Shown: piece by piece, positions 4,958 to 5,650 of the stretch
Layout: each line of letters opens with the position of its first letter
Position numbering within the stretch: the first letter of the stretch is position 1
Origin: Niveispirillum sp.
GTDB taxonomy: Bacteria > Pseudomonadota > Alphaproteobacteria > Azospirillales > Azospirillaceae
NCBI GenBank assembly: GCA_016463045.1
Contig: JAEMSB010000327.1
Coordinates: 1-5,650 of the forward strand
Direction: 5' to 3'
DNA: 5,650 nucleotides
The notes under the pieces: model-generated
Seen by the model: only the letters and a program-made list of their open reading frames with translations
What the model was told of the DNA's origin: nothing
Database searches by the model: none
Position numbers and translations under genes: made by a program

Positions 4958-5650
4958 ATGAGAGGCGGCGTGCAGAATAACGGAGCTTGGGCGCATGAGA
5001 TGCTGTCGCTGCCCGATGGCACAAGGTTGCGCCTGTCGCGCTGGTGCCCGTCCGGCCCGCGCCTGCCCGATGATGCCGCCACCATGCTGGTCCTGCCGGG
5101 CCGGGCGGCACAGGTGGAACGATATACCGAACTGGCCGTGGATTTGAGCGGGCGCGGGCTGCATGTCCTTTCCATGGATTGGCGGGGCCAGGGGGGATCG
5201 TCGCGCCTGCTGCCCGACCCGATGGTGGGCCATGCCGTCGATTTCGCGGCCTTCCTGGATGATCTGGACGCGGCCCTGGCGCATTGGAAGGACCAGATAA
5301 AGGGGCCGCTGATCGGGCTGGGCCATTCCATGGGCGGGCATATCCTGATGCGCCATGTCGCGGAACGGCCCCACCCGTTCGCAGGCATCATTGCCTGTGC
5401 CCCCATGCTGGGCATCAATATGCCAATGCCGCAAGCGATGGCGTGGCAATTGACCCGCTGGGCCATGCGCAACGGGCGCGGAGAGAAATACGCCCTGTTG
5501 CAGGGGCCGCAATGGGCACCCGATCCCCTGCCCTTCAAGGGCAACCGCCTGACCAGCGACCCGAAGCGCTTTGCCCTGATGCAGGCGGTGATGGCGCAGG
5601 ACCCGACGGTGGCACTGGGCGGGGCCAGCTGGGGCTGGCTGCATGGGGCG
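4958..5650 (+). CDS. PldB-like alpha/beta hydrolase (lysophospholipase family), 3' end outside window
   Basis: The frame is open from ATG 4958 to the window edge, giving 231 residues without a stop. It belongs to the serine hydrolases of the lysophospholipase/monoacylglycerol lipase type, which cleave acyl esters. Motifs in order are a first strand LPDGTRLRLSRW (18-29), oxyanion-loop region LVLPGRAAQVERY (44-56), SMDWRGQGGSS (72-82), and the nucleophile elbow GLGHSMGGH with Ser124. The acid and His of the triad should lie further on, beyond residue 231. No signal peptide is evident, so the protein is probably cytoplasmic. GGAAAGG directly abuts ATG 4958, too close for ideal initiation. GTG 4970 with GAGAGG four bases upstream, or ATG 5000, are alternative starts. 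It diverges from the MaoC gene, which fits a lipid/acyl metabolism theme. Substrate is not determinable. Confidence 0.88.
   Translation, partial: MRGGVQNNGAWAHEMLSLPDGTRLRLSRWCPSGPRLPDDAATMLVLPGRAAQVERYTELAVDLSGRGLHVLSMDWRGQGGSSRLLPDPMVGHAVDFAAFLDDLDAALAHWKDQIKGPLIGLGHSMGGHILMRHVAERPHPFAGIIACAPMLGINMPMPQAMAWQLTRWAMRNGRGEKYALLQGPQWAPDPLPFKGNRLTSDPKRFALMQAVMAQDPTVALGGASWGWLHGA

Noticed and set aside
4290..4961. Plus-strand open frame of 223 codons across the maoC gene
   Set aside because: It covers the strand opposite a complete MaoC signature and would run through the terminator hairpin; no domain is visible.
4849..5644. Two overlapping minus-strand open frames opposite the hydrolase
   Set aside because: The plus strand carries the nucleophile elbow and the other hydrolase motifs in one continuous frame. 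The antisense products are low-complexity.
1..5650. CRISPR array, tRNA, rRNA, insertion sequence or defence system
   Set aside because: No regularly spaced repeats, cloverleaf, transposase motifs, terminal inverted repeats or known defence domains were seen on either strand.

Overview
The window looks like a stretch of chromosome from a GC-rich alphaproteobacterium, most likely in the Rhodospirillales/Azospirillales range. The coding regions are roughly 65-70% G+C with strong third-position G/C bias. The molybdopterin synthase pair, the PleC/DivJ-type kinase dimerisation motif, the chemoreceptor C-terminus and the PhaJ-like MaoC protein all fit that group. The taxonomic placement is inference from family resemblance, not a database match.

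Layout, left to right. The 3' end of moaD (1-147) overlaps moaE (147-626) by one base; together they encode the two subunits of molybdopterin synthase. A 111-bp gap leads to a soluble histidine kinase (738-1958) with a degenerate receiver-like N-terminus. An AT-rich gap with a 14-bp inverted repeat precedes a methyl-accepting chemotaxis protein gene (2132-3812). As written this gene is broken by two single-base losses, one at a CCC run (2438-2440) and one at a T7 run (2591-2597). Adding one base at each site restores a 560-residue receptor: TM1, periplasmic four-helix-bundle sensor, TM2, HAMP, signalling hairpin. Next is a non-coding stretch of about 560 bp (3813-4373) dense in inverted repeats. 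It contains an AT-rich patch and two tandem DnaA-box-like 9-mers. A MaoC-family (R)-enoyl-CoA hydratase is encoded on the minus strand (4374-4856), with a hairpin just past its stop. Diverging from it, a PldB-like alpha/beta hydrolase (4958 onward) runs off the right edge.

How they fit together. moaD/moaE is a clear operon serving molybdenum cofactor synthesis. The kinase and chemoreceptor are both signal-transduction genes, but nothing in the sequence links them directly. The MaoC protein and the hydrolase both suggest acyl/lipid metabolism and share a 101-bp divergent promoter region. I do not see a convincing new multi-gene system. The points most worth a second look are the doubly interrupted chemoreceptor (its second break coincides with a U_UUU_UUA slippery heptamer in the correct phase), the low-GC block covering its promoter and sensor half, the pseudo-receiver of the kinase, and the repeat-rich DnaA-box region.
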